The notes under the pieces were generated by a model. The model was not told the DNA's origin, searched no databases, and saw nothing but the letters and a program-made list of their open reading frames with translations. Shown piece by piece: positions 1-9,011 of a stretch of DNA of 64,000 bases. The position numbers were made by a program, and so were the translations under genes. Numbering within the stretch: the stretch's first letter is position 1; the number at the start of each line of letters is the position of its first letter. Source of the DNA: Sphingobacterium alkalisoli (GTDB lineage: Bacteria > Bacteroidota > Bacteroidia > Sphingobacteriales > Sphingobacteriaceae); assembly GCF_005049105.1 (NCBI RefSeq), contig NZ_SUKA01000010.1, positions 84,935-148,934 of the forward strand. The letters run 5' to 3'.

Positions 1-1022
1 TAGAGGTGATGTCGGTTACGCTCTACATACTCGTGGGTATACGAAAGTCTGATTTCAACTCCAATGAAGCCGCTTTGAAATACTTTCTGATGGGCGCCTT
101 CTCCACAGGCTTTTTATTATTCGGTATTACCTTGTTGTATGGGGCGACCGGTACATTCGATATCACAGGTGTCAAGGCATATGTGATAGACAATCCACAT
201 ACGATCTCTCCACTCTTCTACGGCGGTATATTACTGCTGCTGGTCGGATTATGTTTTAAAATCGGTGCAGCACCGTTTCATTTCTGGACCCCCGATGTAT
301 ATGATGGTGCACCCATATTGATTACAAGCTATATGAGTACAGTCGTGAAAGTAGCCTCTTTTGCAGGTTTCTTACGTCTATTCAGCTATGTATTTGTCCC
401 GCTTCATGATTATTGGACACCTGTTTTACTCACGATCGTGGTGATCACCCTATTCATGGGGAATATCAGTGCATTGATGCAGACGAGCTTTAAGCGTATG
501 CTGGCCTATTCAAGTATAGCACATGCGGGCTATATGCTATTTGCCATTGTAGCAATCGGCGCAGATTCTGCTTCTGGTATCTTTACCTATTCGATAGCCT
601 ATTCGTTAGCTTCGGTAATTGCGTTTGGAGGTTTAATATTGGTAAAAAGAGCCCACGGATCGGATCAATTTATTGCGTTTAATGAACTCGGGAAAACAAA
701 TCCATTGTTGGCCATTACGATTACCATAGCCATGCTTTCGTTGGCAGGTATTCCGCTAACAGCCGGATTTATTGGTAAGTTTATGATGTTTAATACCGTC
801 ATGCAGGATTATCAAATTACCTTGTTAGTCCTTGCCGCCATCAATGCAGCCATAGGTGTTTTCTATTATTTGCGTGTGGTCGTCCATATGTATTTCAAGT
901 CAGCAGACGAGGGAGCCATAGAAGTAAGTATGCCGCTGAATTTCAAAATTGTTCTTATCATCGCGACAGTAGTTACCCTTTTGATAGGATTGTATCCGGA
1001 TTGTATCCTGGGCATCCTGTAA
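1..1022 (+). CDS. nuoN: NADH-quinone oxidoreductase subunit N, 5'-truncated by window edge
   Basis: Membrane subunit of respiratory complex I that takes part in proton pumping. The reading frame is already open at the left edge: the codon before the first in-window GTG-ATG is GAG, giving EVMSVTLYILVG, which matches the internal E-x-M-S-x-x-L-Y-x-L-V-G stretch of NuoN, so the true start lies upstream. About 338 residues remain, nearly all hydrophobic, with many membrane helices. Family landmarks are the KIGAAPFHFWTPDVYDGAP segment and the later RMLAYSSIAHAGYML stretch, which carries the Lys/Arg and Ser/His pattern of antiporter-like subunits. It should be the last gene of a nuo operon, because the next gene is unrelated and lies 383 bp further on. 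The identification is firm; only the length is limited by the window. Confidence 0.95.
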   Translation, partial: EVMSVTLYILVGIRKSDFNSNEAALKYFLMGAFSTGFLLFGITLLYGATGTFDITGVKAYVIDNPHTISPLFYGGILLLLVGLCFKIGAAPFHFWTPDVYDGAPILITSYMSTVVKVASFAGFLRLFSYVFVPLHDYWTPVLLTIVVITLFMGNISALMQTSFKRMLAYSSIAHAGYMLFAIVAIGADSASGIFTYSIAYSLASVIAFGGLILVKRAHGSDQFIAFNELGKTNPLLAITITIAMLSLAGIPLTAGFIGKFMMFNTVMQDYQITLLVLAAINAAIGVFYYLRVVVHMYFKSADEGAIEVSMPLNFKIVLIIATVVTLLIGLYPDCILGIL

Positions 1023-1111
1023 AATACGGTACTGCCAAAGTACTTGTCTGGTTTTCCGCTAGGCACGTATAACAGGTCGTCAGAGTTAGAGTAACAATTA
1101 GGCCTGTTCGC

Positions 1112-1253
1112 AGGGATTTCGCTTTTAACTTTTTTGTCCGTTTCTCGTCCTTGCGAGAAGGAGGTACGACGACGAAGCAATCTCATTTATTGGGCTTAGA
1201 CTGCTTCGTAGTAGCTCCTCGCAGTGACGAATGTTTTTAAAAGCGAAATCCCT
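1112..1253. repeat. MITE-like inverted-repeat element, copy 1 (142 bp)
   Basis: A 142-bp element with 17-bp perfect terminal inverted repeats (AGGGATTTCGCTTTTAA at 1112-1128, its complement at 1237-1253). Inside are two opposed arms: a REP-like arm at 1146-1183 (CGTCCTTGCGAGAAGGAGG... GACGAAGCAATCT) and a diverged inverted copy at about 1199-1229. The 11 bp AGGCCTGTTCG stand on both sides (1100-1110 and 1254-1264), with one extra C on the left, as expected of a target duplication. Copies 2 and 3 are at 14213 and 19036. It is non-coding; the short reading frames crossing it are artefacts. Confidence 0.85.
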
Positions 1254-1357
1254 AGGCCTGTTCGACTTCACTTCGTCTCGCTGGGGCTGACGTGATCGTT
1301 ATGATGGCACTTCGGGAGGTATCGCTAATAATCATGAAGGTTTTTTAGGCATTAAAT

Positions 1358-1387
1358 TTTGAACTTTCTCTACAAATTGTATCTTTA
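1358..1387 (+). promoter_or_regulatory. Bacteroidota-type promoter candidate for the DUF5686 gene
   Basis: TTTG at 1358-1361, an 18-nt spacer, then TATCTTTA at 1380-1387, which fits TTTG/TAnnTTTG with one mismatch in the last base. The start codon of the next gene is 19 nt downstream, so a short leader of about 12 nt is predicted. Confidence 0.5.
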
Positions 1388-1405
1388 TAACCGACCAAGG
1401 TTGTT

Positions 1406-3934
1406 ATGGGCAGAGAAGGAAAATTGTTGCTATTACGTATGTTTCTTATAGGAGCCATTGTGAATTTCACAATCCTCTCTACATTGGCTCAATTTACACA
1501 TAAGGGGCAGGTAATAGACGAAGCATCTCACAAGCCAGTTTCAGGCGCAAGTATATTTATAAAAGGGGGCAATATAGGTACATCTACCGATGCTAAAGGC
1601 CAGTTTTCGGTGACCTCCGATTCTTCTTCCCTGATCCTCATCATCAAAGCAATCGGGTATTCTTCGCTAGAAGCCGCGGTACTTCCGCAGGATACCATGC
1701 TGACACTCTATCTCAAGCCCGATCAGAATGAAATTGAAGTCGTCGATGTATTCCGAAAGAGAAAATATTCCAACAGAAATAATCCTGCTGTCGAACTTAT
1801 TGATCTAGTAATCCGCAACAAAGGGAAAAATAGACTTTCGGGCAAGGATAGTCTTTATTTTAAACAGTATGAAAAGATAAAATTCGGATTGGTTGATCCG
1901 CCAAGCAGTGCCAAAAATCGCCTGGGCAACCTGAGCTTTTTCTTTCAAAACGTCGATACGTCTGTCGTCGCGGGTAAAGAACTTCTTACCCTCTATATGG
2001 AAGAAAATATCTCAGACAATTACGTCAAGCAGAACCCTTCCCGGCAAAAGAAAATCATCCGTGCGCAGGAAAAGACAGAATTTGATACACGCTACATCAA
2101 TAACCCCAATATGCAGTCGTATATGAACTACCTCTTCCAACCGGTAGACATCTACGACGAAAGTATCTTTTTCCTCAATAAACTCTTTTTAAGCCCCATT
2201 GCCGACAATGGAAAGATCTACTATAAGTACTATATCCTTGATACGGTTCGCACAGCCAAGGAGCCGTATGTACGCTTAGCATTCGAACCACGTAATAGCA
2301 CCGATCTATTATTGCGAGGCGAATTGCAGGTCTCTTTGGATGGCAGGTATGCCGTGAAGCAAGCGAATATGTCCGTTGGTGCCAACACCAACGTCAACTG
2401 GGTAAATGAGTTTACTATTCGCTTGGCCTATTCACCAGATCGGGATGGCATTATGCTTCAGGATACGGCAATGGTACGTGTCCTATTTGGTAGGGGGAAG
2501 ACGGATGCCGTATTTGGCGAACGCTTGAGTGTCAATGAAGATTATAATTCACGGATGTCCCTTCCCGATGGATTATTTACCGGAGCGCCCATTGAAACCA
2601 AATTGGATGCCAATTCCATCGTAGGCCAAGATCGTCCTGTTGCGCTCAACCCTGTCGAGCAGCGCACCTACAGTAATGTAGACAGTGTTAACAATTTGAA
2701 ATCGTTCAAAACCTTACTCTCCATAGGATACCTCTTTTCACAAAGCTACTATTCGTTGGGCAAAGTAGAGTTAGGTCCGCTCGAATACGCCTATCACCAG
2801 AACAATCTGGAGGGGAATCGATTTAGATTAGGAGGGCGGACCACAGAAGCATTTTCCGACAAAATGTATCTGGAGGGATATTTGGCCTATGGCACACGGG
2901 ATGACGCTTGGAAATATTTCTTAAGGACGGCAGTGTCTTTAAATGGAAAATCCATCGCAACTTTTCCGGCGCATTACATCGAGGGTATCGTACAACATGA
3001 TGTATTTGATCCAGGGCGAGGGATTGGCTTTTTAAAGGGAGATAGCTTTTTCCAGGGCTTTCGTACGAATAGACCGTTAAAATGGTTGGGCTCCGATGCC
3101 TACCGATTAGGACATCTGGTCGAGTTTGGGAATCATATTAGTCTTTCTACAAACCTGACCCATCAGCGAAGGGTACCGCTGGGCGACTTGCGCTTTCCGT
3201 TAGCAATAGATACCACCCAATTTTTAGATCAGATCCATACCAACGATGTACAGCTGACACTGCGATGGGCACCGTTCGAAAAATTTTATTACCGTAATCT
3301 ACGGAGAACCACTGTGGTCGAAAAATATCCAATTTTCAGCCTGCAATACAACAGAGGCCTGAAGGGGTTCTGGGACGTTCCCTACACGTACGACGCTTTA
3401 CGGTTTTTTGTATCCAAAAGATGGTTCTTAAATCAGCTTGGTTTTGGCGATATGACCTTCTCCGTCGGAAAGATCTGGGGCGAGTTGCCATATCCTCTTC
3501 TAGAAATGCCTAACGTCCAGGAAATCAAAGACCGTCATACCATCTCCTACGAACTGACCAATAATATGGAATTCGTCGCCGACCAATTCATTAAGTTTTC
3601 CTACGATCACCAGCTTCAGGGATTTATTTTTAATAAACTTCCTCTGATCAAAAAGTTAAAACTGCGCGAAGTATTTGGCGCAAAAATGTTCTATGGAGAT
3701 CTGTCGACTTCGAATAACCCCTATGATGGTGTAGGAGGCGTTTATTTTGATAACGACGAGGAAGGAAATGCCATGACGCATGTTCTGGGCAAGAACCCCT
3801 ATTGGGAAGGATATGTCGGCATCGATAATATCCTTAAAATAGTTAAAGTCGAATATATAAAAAGACTCAATTACCTCGATCACGCGAGCATAAATAAAGA
3901 ACGGTTTCGCGTTTCGCTCCATTTTGATTTCTAA
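1406..3934 (+). CDS. DUF5686/carboxypeptidase-like regulatory domain outer-membrane protein
   Basis: An 842-residue envelope protein of the DUF5686 family, which is common in Bacteroidota and lacks a settled function. A hydrophobic signal segment covers about residues 5-28. A carboxypeptidase-D regulatory-like fold follows (about 31-110, GQVIDEASHKPVSGASIFI and the GTSTDAKGQF turn). The rest is rich in aromatic and alternating polar/hydrophobic strands and ends in FRVSLHFDF; a terminal phenylalanine is typical of outer-membrane beta-barrels. The regulatory-like domain is found at the N terminus of many TonB-linked receptors, but I see no plug domain, so this is not a classical receptor. The next gene begins 82 bp downstream on the same strand. 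A role in outer-membrane transport or assembly is inference only. Confidence 0.85.
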   Translation: MGREGKLLLLRMFLIGAIVNFTILSTLAQFTHKGQVIDEASHKPVSGASIFIKGGNIGTSTDAKGQFSVTSDSSSLILIIKAIGYSSLEAAVLPQDTMLTLYLKPDQNEIEVVDVFRKRKYSNRNNPAVELIDLVIRNKGKNRLSGKDSLYFKQYEKIKFGLVDPPSSAKNRLGNLSFFFQNVDTSVVAGKELLTLYMEENISDNYVKQNPSRQKKIIRAQEKTEFDTRYINNPNMQSYMNYLFQPVDIYDESIFFLNKLFLSPIADNGKIYYKYYILDTVRTAKEPYVRLAFEPRNSTDLLLRGELQVSLDGRYAVKQANMSVGANTNVNWVNEFTIRLAYSPDRDGIMLQDTAMVRVLFGRGKTDAVFGERLSVNEDYNSRMSLPDGLFTGAPIETKLDANSIVGQDRPVALNPVEQRTYSNVDSVNNLKSFKTLLSIGYLFSQSYYSLGKVELGPLEYAYHQNNLEGNRFRLGGRTTEAFSDKMYLEGYLAYGTRDDAWKYFLRTAVSLNGKSIATFPAHYIEGIVQHDVFDPGRGIGFLKGDSFFQGFRTNRPLKWLGSDAYRLGHLVEFGNHISLSTNLTHQRRVPLGDLRFPLAIDTTQFLDQIHTNDVQLTLRWAPFEKFYYRNLRRTTVVEKYPIFSLQYNRGLKGFWDVPYTYDALRFFVSKRWFLNQLGFGDMTFSVGKIWGELPYPLLEMPNVQEIKDRHTISYELTNNMEFVADQFIKFSYDHQLQGFIFNKLPLIKKLKLREVFGAKMFYGDLSTSNNPYDGVGGVYFDNDEEGNAMTHVLGKNPYWEGYVGIDNILKIVKVEYIKRLNYLDHASINKERFRVSLHFDF

Positions 3935-4016
3935 AAACAAGACGACGCTTATCTCGGCATCATTTTGGCTAAAAGCAGATAATACCTCACAGATTTGTAA
4001 CCGTAAATACGTAGAA

Positions 4017-4790
4017 ATGACATCATATAACAACTTACTCTTGCAGGTAACCGATCAAACTGCAGTTTTGACCGTAAATAGAGAACAGAAATTAAATGCA
4101 TTGAATCGGGAGACCGTGCTCGAGCTTACCGCGGCATTCCGGTTTCTGGAGCAGCAATCCGAAGTAAGGGGAGTGATCCTTACAGGAGCGGGAGAGAAGG
4201 CATTTGTTGCAGGTGCAGATATTACCGAATTTGCATCCTTGGATGATGCAGGCGCCGAGACCTTAGCCAAGGAGGGACACGGTCTTATGGATACGATTTA
4301 CAATTTTTCTAAACCCGTGATCGCAGCTATCAATGGCTTTGCACTTGGAGGAGGTCTGGAGTTAGCCTTGTCCTGTCATATCCGGGTGGCTTCCACCAAT
4401 GCGCAGCTGGGGCTACCCGAGGTCTCCCTCGGTATTATACCTGGCTATGGCGGTACGCAGCGCCTCACCCAGCTGATAGGGCGCGGAAAAGCCCTTGAGA
4501 TGATCATGACCGCCGACAGGGTAGGAGCCAACGAGGCATATAACTGGGGGCTGGTGAATCATGTCGTTGATCCCGCTGCGATCATGGATTTCAGTAAGCA
4601 ACTCCTTCAGAAGATATTTGCTAGATCACCAAATGCCATTTCCAAGGCGATTGATGCGGTAAATACCGCAATACAAACTCCTCAAAAGGGGTTTGAGAAG
4701 GAGATTGAGTTATTCGGTCAATGCTTCGCCTCTCCGGAAGCAAAGGAAGGGATTGCAGCCTTTATTGAAAAACGAAAACCAAATTTCTAG
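4017..4790 (+). CDS. Enoyl-CoA hydratase/isomerase (crotonase family)
   Basis: Adds water across the double bond of trans-2-enoyl-CoA, a beta-oxidation or amino-acid catabolism step in the cytoplasm. The protein has 257 residues, the usual crotonase length. The CoA/oxyanion-hole motif FVAGADI and the block INGFALGGGLELAL are present. The two catalytic glutamates are Glu115 (GGGLELAL) and Glu135 (LPEVSLG); their 20-residue spacing equals that of Glu144/Glu164 in rat crotonase. I chose the ATG at 4017 and not the in-frame ATG at 3924, because the latter would add 31 non-homologous residues and overlap the previous gene. With both glutamates present it is more likely a hydratase than an isomerase. 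The substrate chain length cannot be read from the sequence. Confidence 0.93.
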   Translation: MTSYNNLLLQVTDQTAVLTVNREQKLNALNRETVLELTAAFRFLEQQSEVRGVILTGAGEKAFVAGADITEFASLDDAGAETLAKEGHGLMDTIYNFSKPVIAAINGFALGGGLELALSCHIRVASTNAQLGLPEVSLGIIPGYGGTQRLTQLIGRGKALEMIMTADRVGANEAYNWGLVNHVVDPAAIMDFSKQLLQKIFARSPNAISKAIDAVNTAIQTPQKGFEKEIELFGQCFASPEAKEGIAAFIEKRKPNF

Positions 4791-4861
4791 TGCATTGTTG
4801 TTATACCATTACAGATACATTTTTTTCGAGCGATCAAGCTCCCTAAACGATTTTTTGACAT

Positions 4862-5902
4862 ATGAATAACGCTGTTTTTTCACAAAAGGAACGGAATATC
4901 ATCATCCTCATTATTGTCCTTTTTCTCGGTGCTATACTGATGTATGCATTAAAGGGAATTTTTAGTGCTATTCTGGGAACGATGGTCATGTACACCCTAT
5001 TTCGAAACCTCAATCGGTTTCTGATCGAAAACTGGCATTGGCCTAAGCCGCTTTCTTCGGTGTTTATTATTATTATTTCCCTTTTCATCATTGTCCTTCC
5101 ATTTGTAGGTATTGGCTCTATGCTTTTGAATAAAGCAAGGGAGCTACAAGATAATCCCGACTGGATAAACAGTATTATTGATGCGATCAATACATTTGTC
5201 GGTGATAAGTTGGGCAAGCCCGACTTTCTAAAGGAGCAGCTTGAAGCCAGTGCAGCCTATGCCGGTGAACTGTTGACAGCCGTTTTGGGTATGGCGGCCA
5301 ATATCTTTTTAGAAATATCTGTCATGTATTTTATCTTGTACTTTCTATTTGTCAATTACAAAGGCTTCGAAAATGGCATCGTTTTTTATATGCCTTTTGA
5401 CGCGGAGAATGCAGTAGAATTTGGTAATGAGTTAAAAAACATTACCTATTCCAATATCGTCGGTCAGACCTTTATAGCGATTGTACAGGGGGGCTGTCTT
5501 GCGTTGGGATTTTGGATCTTTGACGTTTCGGATCCCCTATTTTGGGGTGTTATCTGCGCTATACTATCGTTTATTCCACTTATAGGTCCGCCCCTGATTT
5601 TCGTTCCGGCGGCAATGATCCTGTTCGCCGAAGGTCAGAGTTGGCAAGCTGTTGGATTATTACTCTGGGGTTTTGGTCTAGTCATCAATATTGACAACGT
5701 ATTAAGGCTTATAATTGCCAAAAAAATAGGCGATATCCATCCTATCATTACCGTAGTAGGGGTTATTATCGGGTTGCCATTGTTCGGAATCATGGGATTA
5801 GTATATGGCCCCCTTCTTCTAGCCTACTTTTTAATAGCCGTAAAAATTTATAAAGCCAATAAGCGTTTGGCGCTAAAGCGAGATCAGTTGGAGCAGCATT
5901 AA
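4862..5902 (+). CDS. AI-2E family transporter (PerM/YdiK-like)
   Basis: A 346-residue integral membrane protein of the AI-2E transporter superfamily (former DUF20). Two hydrophobic helices lie near the N terminus (about 12-35 and 60-82). A soluble stretch at about 85-135 contains NKARELQDNPDWINSIID. The C-terminal helix bundle carries the family-typical VGQTFIAIVQG, LSFIPLIGPPLIFVPA and GIMGLVYGPLLLAYF segments. Family members export small solutes or act as sodium-coupled antiporters; the autoinducer-2 role of the founding member should not be assumed here. The C terminus is basic and cytoplasmic. The following gene converges on it with only 5 bp between stop codons. Confidence 0.9.
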   Translation: MNNAVFSQKERNIIILIIVLFLGAILMYALKGIFSAILGTMVMYTLFRNLNRFLIENWHWPKPLSSVFIIIISLFIIVLPFVGIGSMLLNKARELQDNPDWINSIIDAINTFVGDKLGKPDFLKEQLEASAAYAGELLTAVLGMAANIFLEISVMYFILYFLFVNYKGFENGIVFYMPFDAENAVEFGNELKNITYSNIVGQTFIAIVQGGCLALGFWIFDVSDPLFWGVICAILSFIPLIGPPLIFVPAAMILFAEGQSWQAVGLLLWGFGLVINIDNVLRLIIAKKIGDIHPIITVVGVIIGLPLFGIMGLVYGPLLLAYFLIAVKIYKANKRLALKRDQLEQH

Positions 5903-5907
5903 TACGG

Positions 5908-6546
5908 TTATTCTACTACATATCCCAACATATAGGCGTTGAATTTTTCATAATGTACATGAAATTCATGCGCATCACTGTCCTTTTGTAGCACTAAGGT
6001 CATCACCCCTTGTGCCTTATAGTCAAATGGTTTTATGGTCATGTCATGCAGAAAAGAAACGCCTTTATTCCCCTGCAACTTATAAACCGCCTCTTTGGCA
6101 CACCAGCAGGCATATAGCTGTTCGACCTCATGTTTAGCGGAAATAAACGTAAGCTCTTCTGGTTTAAGAAATTTTTCTTTAATCCGCAGTACCTTGTCTT
6201 TTACGATTTCGAGGTCAATTCCACATTCCCCATTGGTACTGAGCATCACGCCCGCATAATCGAAAGAGTGGGTCAGCGAAATTTTATACGGGTAGTCTGG
6301 AAGGTAAGGCTTACCATTTGAATCTGAAGGGCAATTGATATATTCGCTCGTCTGTAATAAATAACGCAGCAGCACACGGGTAGCCAACCAATGCAACGTT
6401 CGTTTGCCTTTACCAAACTGCTGGAGCTTTGCTTTTTCATGTTCATCCAATTGAAGTTTCGCCAAGAGCTCTTGCGCATTTTCTTCAATCTTCCAAATTG
6501 CAAATTTGGTTGTGCTGTCTAGCTCTCTTAAATATACCAGTGCCAT
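5908..6546 (-). CDS. 4'-phosphopantetheinyl transferase superfamily protein
   Basis: Moves the phosphopantetheine arm of CoA onto a serine of a carrier protein. The 212 residues match the two-lobed Sfp-type architecture. The magnesium-binding signature is GIDLEIV in the middle and WCAKEAVYKL further on. The KISLTHSFDYAGVML segment before the first motif is also family-typical (the usual S-x-S-H is here L-T-H-S). Sfp-type enzymes usually serve polyketide, nonribosomal peptide or fatty-acid carriers, but no such gene lies in this window, so the partner is elsewhere. The gene converges on the AI-2E permease gene and is preceded by a 700-bp gene-free stretch. Confidence 0.88.
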   Translation of the reverse strand: MALVYLRELDSTTKFAIWKIEENAQELLAKLQLDEHEKAKLQQFGKGKRTLHWLATRVLLRYLLQTSEYINCPSDSNGKPYLPDYPYKISLTHSFDYAGVMLSTNGECGIDLEIVKDKVLRIKEKFLKPEELTFISAKHEVEQLYACWCAKEAVYKLQGNKGVSFLHDMTIKPFDYKAQGVMTLVLQKDSDAHEFHVHYEKFNAYMLGYVVE

Positions 6547-6945
6547 AGATAAATGTAAACAGTAAAAAGGGAAATGGCAACATTAAATTTAAAAACATGT
6601 TATACATGAATTGTGGGCTTTTGTTTATTTAAGGTTAATTGATGGGATTAAAGGCAGGTTTATTTTAATCAAATTTATTTTGTCGCTTGCCCGCGACAGG
6701 GGCCTTCTTTTTATTCATATGTGTTTATTTTTTGTATGAATGAGGGCTACGCCGTTTACCTTAAAAAAAGAAGCAAAAAGTCGTCGCTGTACCCATTTGC
6801 CAAAGTGGTCCGTGCTTCCTCCTGCAAAAGGCAAATGGCTAAGGCGACATTTATCGGTGATGAAAGGATAGTGCTTTATTCTTAAATATTAGTTTAAACT
6901 TTAGCTGAATTTAAAAGGACGACCTAGGTCGATGTAGCGTTAAGA

Positions 6946-7020
6946 AAGCTTTTGGATTTGCGTTAAGAACAGATCTACGAAGTGCAACGGCTCAGATCTG
7001 TTTAGTAAATCCAAAAGCTT
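6946..7020. repeat. Nested inverted repeat (cruciform/hairpin)
   Basis: The outer arms AAGCTTTTGGATTT (6946-6959) and AAATCCAAAAGCTT (7007-7020) are perfectly complementary. The inner arms AACAGATCT (6968-6976) and AGATCTGTT (6994-7002) are also perfect, around a 17-nt loop. There is no T-tract, so it is not a terminator. No coding sequence overlaps it. Confidence 0.75.
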
Positions 7021-7053
7021 TTAGCATAACATTGACCAAGTCTTGACTCTTTG

Positions 7054-7079
7054 CTCCTTTCTCGTCAAGGAGAAAGGAG
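7054..7079. repeat. Compact 10-bp-stem hairpin
   Basis: CTCCTTTCTC (7054-7063) and GAGAAAGGAG (7070-7079) are perfectly complementary around a 6-nt loop. One arm carries an AAGGAG word that resembles a ribosome-binding sequence, but no reading frame follows it. Confidence 0.6.
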
Positions 7080-7179
7080 AAGCCCTGCCACGGCTAGTGG
7101 CGGAAAGGTAAGGCGGTGGACCAGACTCAAAAAATATCGAATTTAAAACTTCATTAAAACCCCTTATTGATTTTAAAAG

Positions 7180-7210
7180 TTGCTTGGATTCAAGTAATAA
7201 CGTATTTTTG
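7180..7210 (+). promoter_or_regulatory. Promoter candidate for dcd
   Basis: TTGC at 7180-7183, a 19-nt spacer, and a full match to TAnnTTTG (TATTTTTG) at 7203-7210. Transcription would begin around 7216, about 30 nt before the dcd start codon. Confidence 0.5.
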
Positions 7211-7246
7211 AAAACTTTCTGGCGCGGCTAGTTATTAAATTATCAT

Positions 7247-7783
7247 ATGATCTTATCAGACAAGCGAATATTAGAAGAAATAGAAAAAGGAACGATTGTT
7301 ATTGAACCATATGATCGTACGTGTTTAGGTACAAATTCTTATGATGTGCATCTAGGAAAGCATCTGGCAACCTACAGGGATCGTGTTTTAGATGCTAAGA
7401 AGCACAATGAAATAGATCATTTCGAAATCCCGGAAGAAGGCTTTGTACTACAGCCTAATACCTTGTATCTGGGTGTAACATTAGAATATACCGAGACCCA
7501 TGCCCATGTTCCTTTTTTAGAGGGGAAATCCAGTACAGGCCGATTGGGTATTGATATCCATGCCACTGCCGGAAAAGGAGATGTCGGCTTCTGTAATACC
7601 TGGACACTCGAAATTTCGGTTGCACAACCTGTTCGTATATACGCGGGTATGCCTGTCGGTCAGTTGATTTACTTTGCTGTTGAAGGAGAGATCGAGACGC
7701 TATATAACACAAAAGGCAATGCCAAATACAATAGCAAAACCGTGCGTCCGGTAGAAAGTATGATGTGGAAGAATTCGTTTTAA
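7247..7783 (+). CDS. dcd: dCTP deaminase
   Basis: Deaminates dCTP to dUTP, feeding dTMP synthesis. The protein has 178 residues. The family core FLEGKSSTGRLGI is followed by IHATAGKGDVGFCNTWTLEIS. Arg99 in SSTGR and Glu122 in WTLEIS correspond by motif to the catalytic Arg and Glu of the E. coli enzyme. The C-terminal KGNAKYNSKT stretch fits the nucleotide-closing tail. It is of the deaminase type; I see no evidence for the bifunctional DCD-DUT form. It stands alone behind its own promoter candidate and converges on prfB, with about 90 bp of A/T-rich DNA between them. Confidence 0.95.
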   Translation: MILSDKRILEEIEKGTIVIEPYDRTCLGTNSYDVHLGKHLATYRDRVLDAKKHNEIDHFEIPEEGFVLQPNTLYLGVTLEYTETHAHVPFLEGKSSTGRLGIDIHATAGKGDVGFCNTWTLEISVAQPVRIYAGMPVGQLIYFAVEGEIETLYNTKGNAKYNSKTVRPVESMMWKNSF

Positions 7784-7873
7784 ACAAGAAACATGAATAG
7801 ATGGAATAAAGACTAAAGGAACGAAGAAAGTTTTTCAATCCTTTATCCTTGTTCCTTTTATCCTTGTTCAATA

Positions 7874-8957
7874 CTAGCCACCAAATTCCATCAGATAGGA
7901 TTTCAAGAATTCATCCAGATCCCCGTCCAGTACCCCTTGCGTGTTGGAGGTTTCCGTGCCGGTTCGTAAATCTTTAATCAATTTATAAGGATGCAATACA
8001 TAATTACGTATTTGTGATCCCCATTCAATTTTCTTTTTAGACCCTTCAATAGCTGCGCTAGCCTCTGCACGTTTGCGCATTTCAATCTCGTACAACTGCG
8101 ATTTTAAGAGCCTTAGTGCATTTTCTTTGTTCTGAAGCTGTGATCGGGATTCTTGATTTTTGATAATAATACCTGTCGGTTTGTGATGAAGACGTACTGC
8201 TGTTTCGACTTTGTTTACATTCTGTCCACCAGCTCCTCCGGCACGAAAAGTATCCCATTCGATTTCGGAATCTTTAACATCGATCTCAATATTATTATCT
8301 ACTAGCGGATATACGTATACCGATGCAAAAGAAGTGTGTCTTTTGGCGTTGGAGTCAAAGGGCGAAATACGTACAAGGCGATGAACCCCATTTTCGCCTT
8401 TTAGGTAACCATAGGCAAAATCGCCCGATAACTGCAACGTTACTGATTTTATACCGGCAACATCGCCCTCTTGGTGATCCTGTTCCGTTACTTTACAGCC
8501 ATGCCTTTCTCCCCACATGATATACATACGCATGAGCATTGCTGCCCAGTCACAGCTCTCCGTACCACCTGCACCAGCCGTGATCTGTAAGATGGCGTCC
8601 AATTGATCCTCCTCTGCACTGAGCATGTTTTTAAATTCGAGGTCTTCGACATGAGCCAGCGCAATCTGGTACTGCTCCTCGACTTCCTGCTCCGTAGCAT
8701 CGCCTGCCTGGAAAAATTCGTACAAAACGTTGGTGTCGTCTACAGCCGAGGAAACCTCATCGTACTGATCGGTCCATACTTTGGTGATCTGAATCGCGCG
8801 TAAGATGACCTCCGCTGCTTTAGAATCGTCCCAAAAGTCGGGCTGTAGGGTGATTTCAGTTTGTTCCGCTATCTCCTCTTTTTTGGCATCTATGTCAAAG
8901 ATGCCTCCTCAGGGCCGTCACTCTGTCCCTCAAGTCTTGAATATGTTCTTTTGTCAT
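7874..8957 (-). CDS. prfB: Peptide chain release factor 2 with programmed +1 frameshift
   Basis: Recognises UGA and UAA stop codons and triggers peptide release. The gene is in two frames. The first 20 codons start at the ATG at 8957 (MTKEHIQDL...) and end at an in-frame TGA (8895-8897). After skipping one base, the second frame runs to 7874 and adds 340 residues, 360 in total, the normal RF2 length. The GGQ peptidyl-hydrolysis motif is in RAGGAGGQNVNKVET, and the SPF tripeptide for stop-codon recognition is in VRISPFDSNAKR; SPF separates RF2 from RF1. A reading frame that starts at the TTG at 8725 is only the 3' part. It converges on dcd; pgi diverges upstream. Confidence 0.95.
8894..8909 (-). 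promoter_or_regulatory. prfB programmed frameshift site
   Basis: Read on the minus strand, the site is AGGAGG-CAT-CTT-TGA-C. A Shine-Dalgarno-like AGGAGG (8904-8909) is followed after one codon by the CTT slippery codon and the TGA stop. Spacing and order match the autoregulatory site of E. coli prfB (AGGGGG-TAT-CTT-TGA-C). Low RF2 would lengthen the pause at UGA and favour the +1 shift. Confidence 0.93.
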
Positions 8958-9011
8958 AACGCAAATGTAAACAGTACAACCTGAAAACTAGCATAAACTG
9001 CTCAGAATTCT

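Larger units (their letters stand above)
6547..7246. other. 700-bp gene-free interval with nested hairpins
   Basis: I find no credible gene here. The left half (about 6680-6860) has short inverted words such as CCATTTGCC / GGCAAATGG (around 6798 and 6832). The right half holds a large nested inverted repeat (6946-7020) and a compact hairpin (7054-7079). The interval ends in the dcd promoter. It could contain a decayed mobile or repeat element, or a small RNA; nothing seen decides between them. Confidence 0.6.

Noticed and set aside
866..1186. Minus-strand frames beginning MRLLRRRTSFSQGRETDKK (also at 18886-19110)
   Set aside because: Both begin inside MITE-like copies and run into nuoN or the phosphoesterase gene; the shared peptide only reflects the repeated DNA.
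3924..4016. 31-residue N-terminal extension of the enoyl-CoA hydratase
   Set aside because: It overlaps the previous gene's 3' end and lacks homology; the ATG at 4017 gives the normal family length.
6946..7020. Nested palindrome as an intrinsic terminator of a neighbouring gene
   Set aside because: It lacks a T-tract, the loop is large, and no gene ends nearby in the right direction.
7874..8725. prfB as a 5'-truncated gene or pseudogene starting at TTG 8725
   Set aside because: The missing N terminus is present upstream in two frames joined by a standard +1 frameshift signal, giving a full-length RF2.
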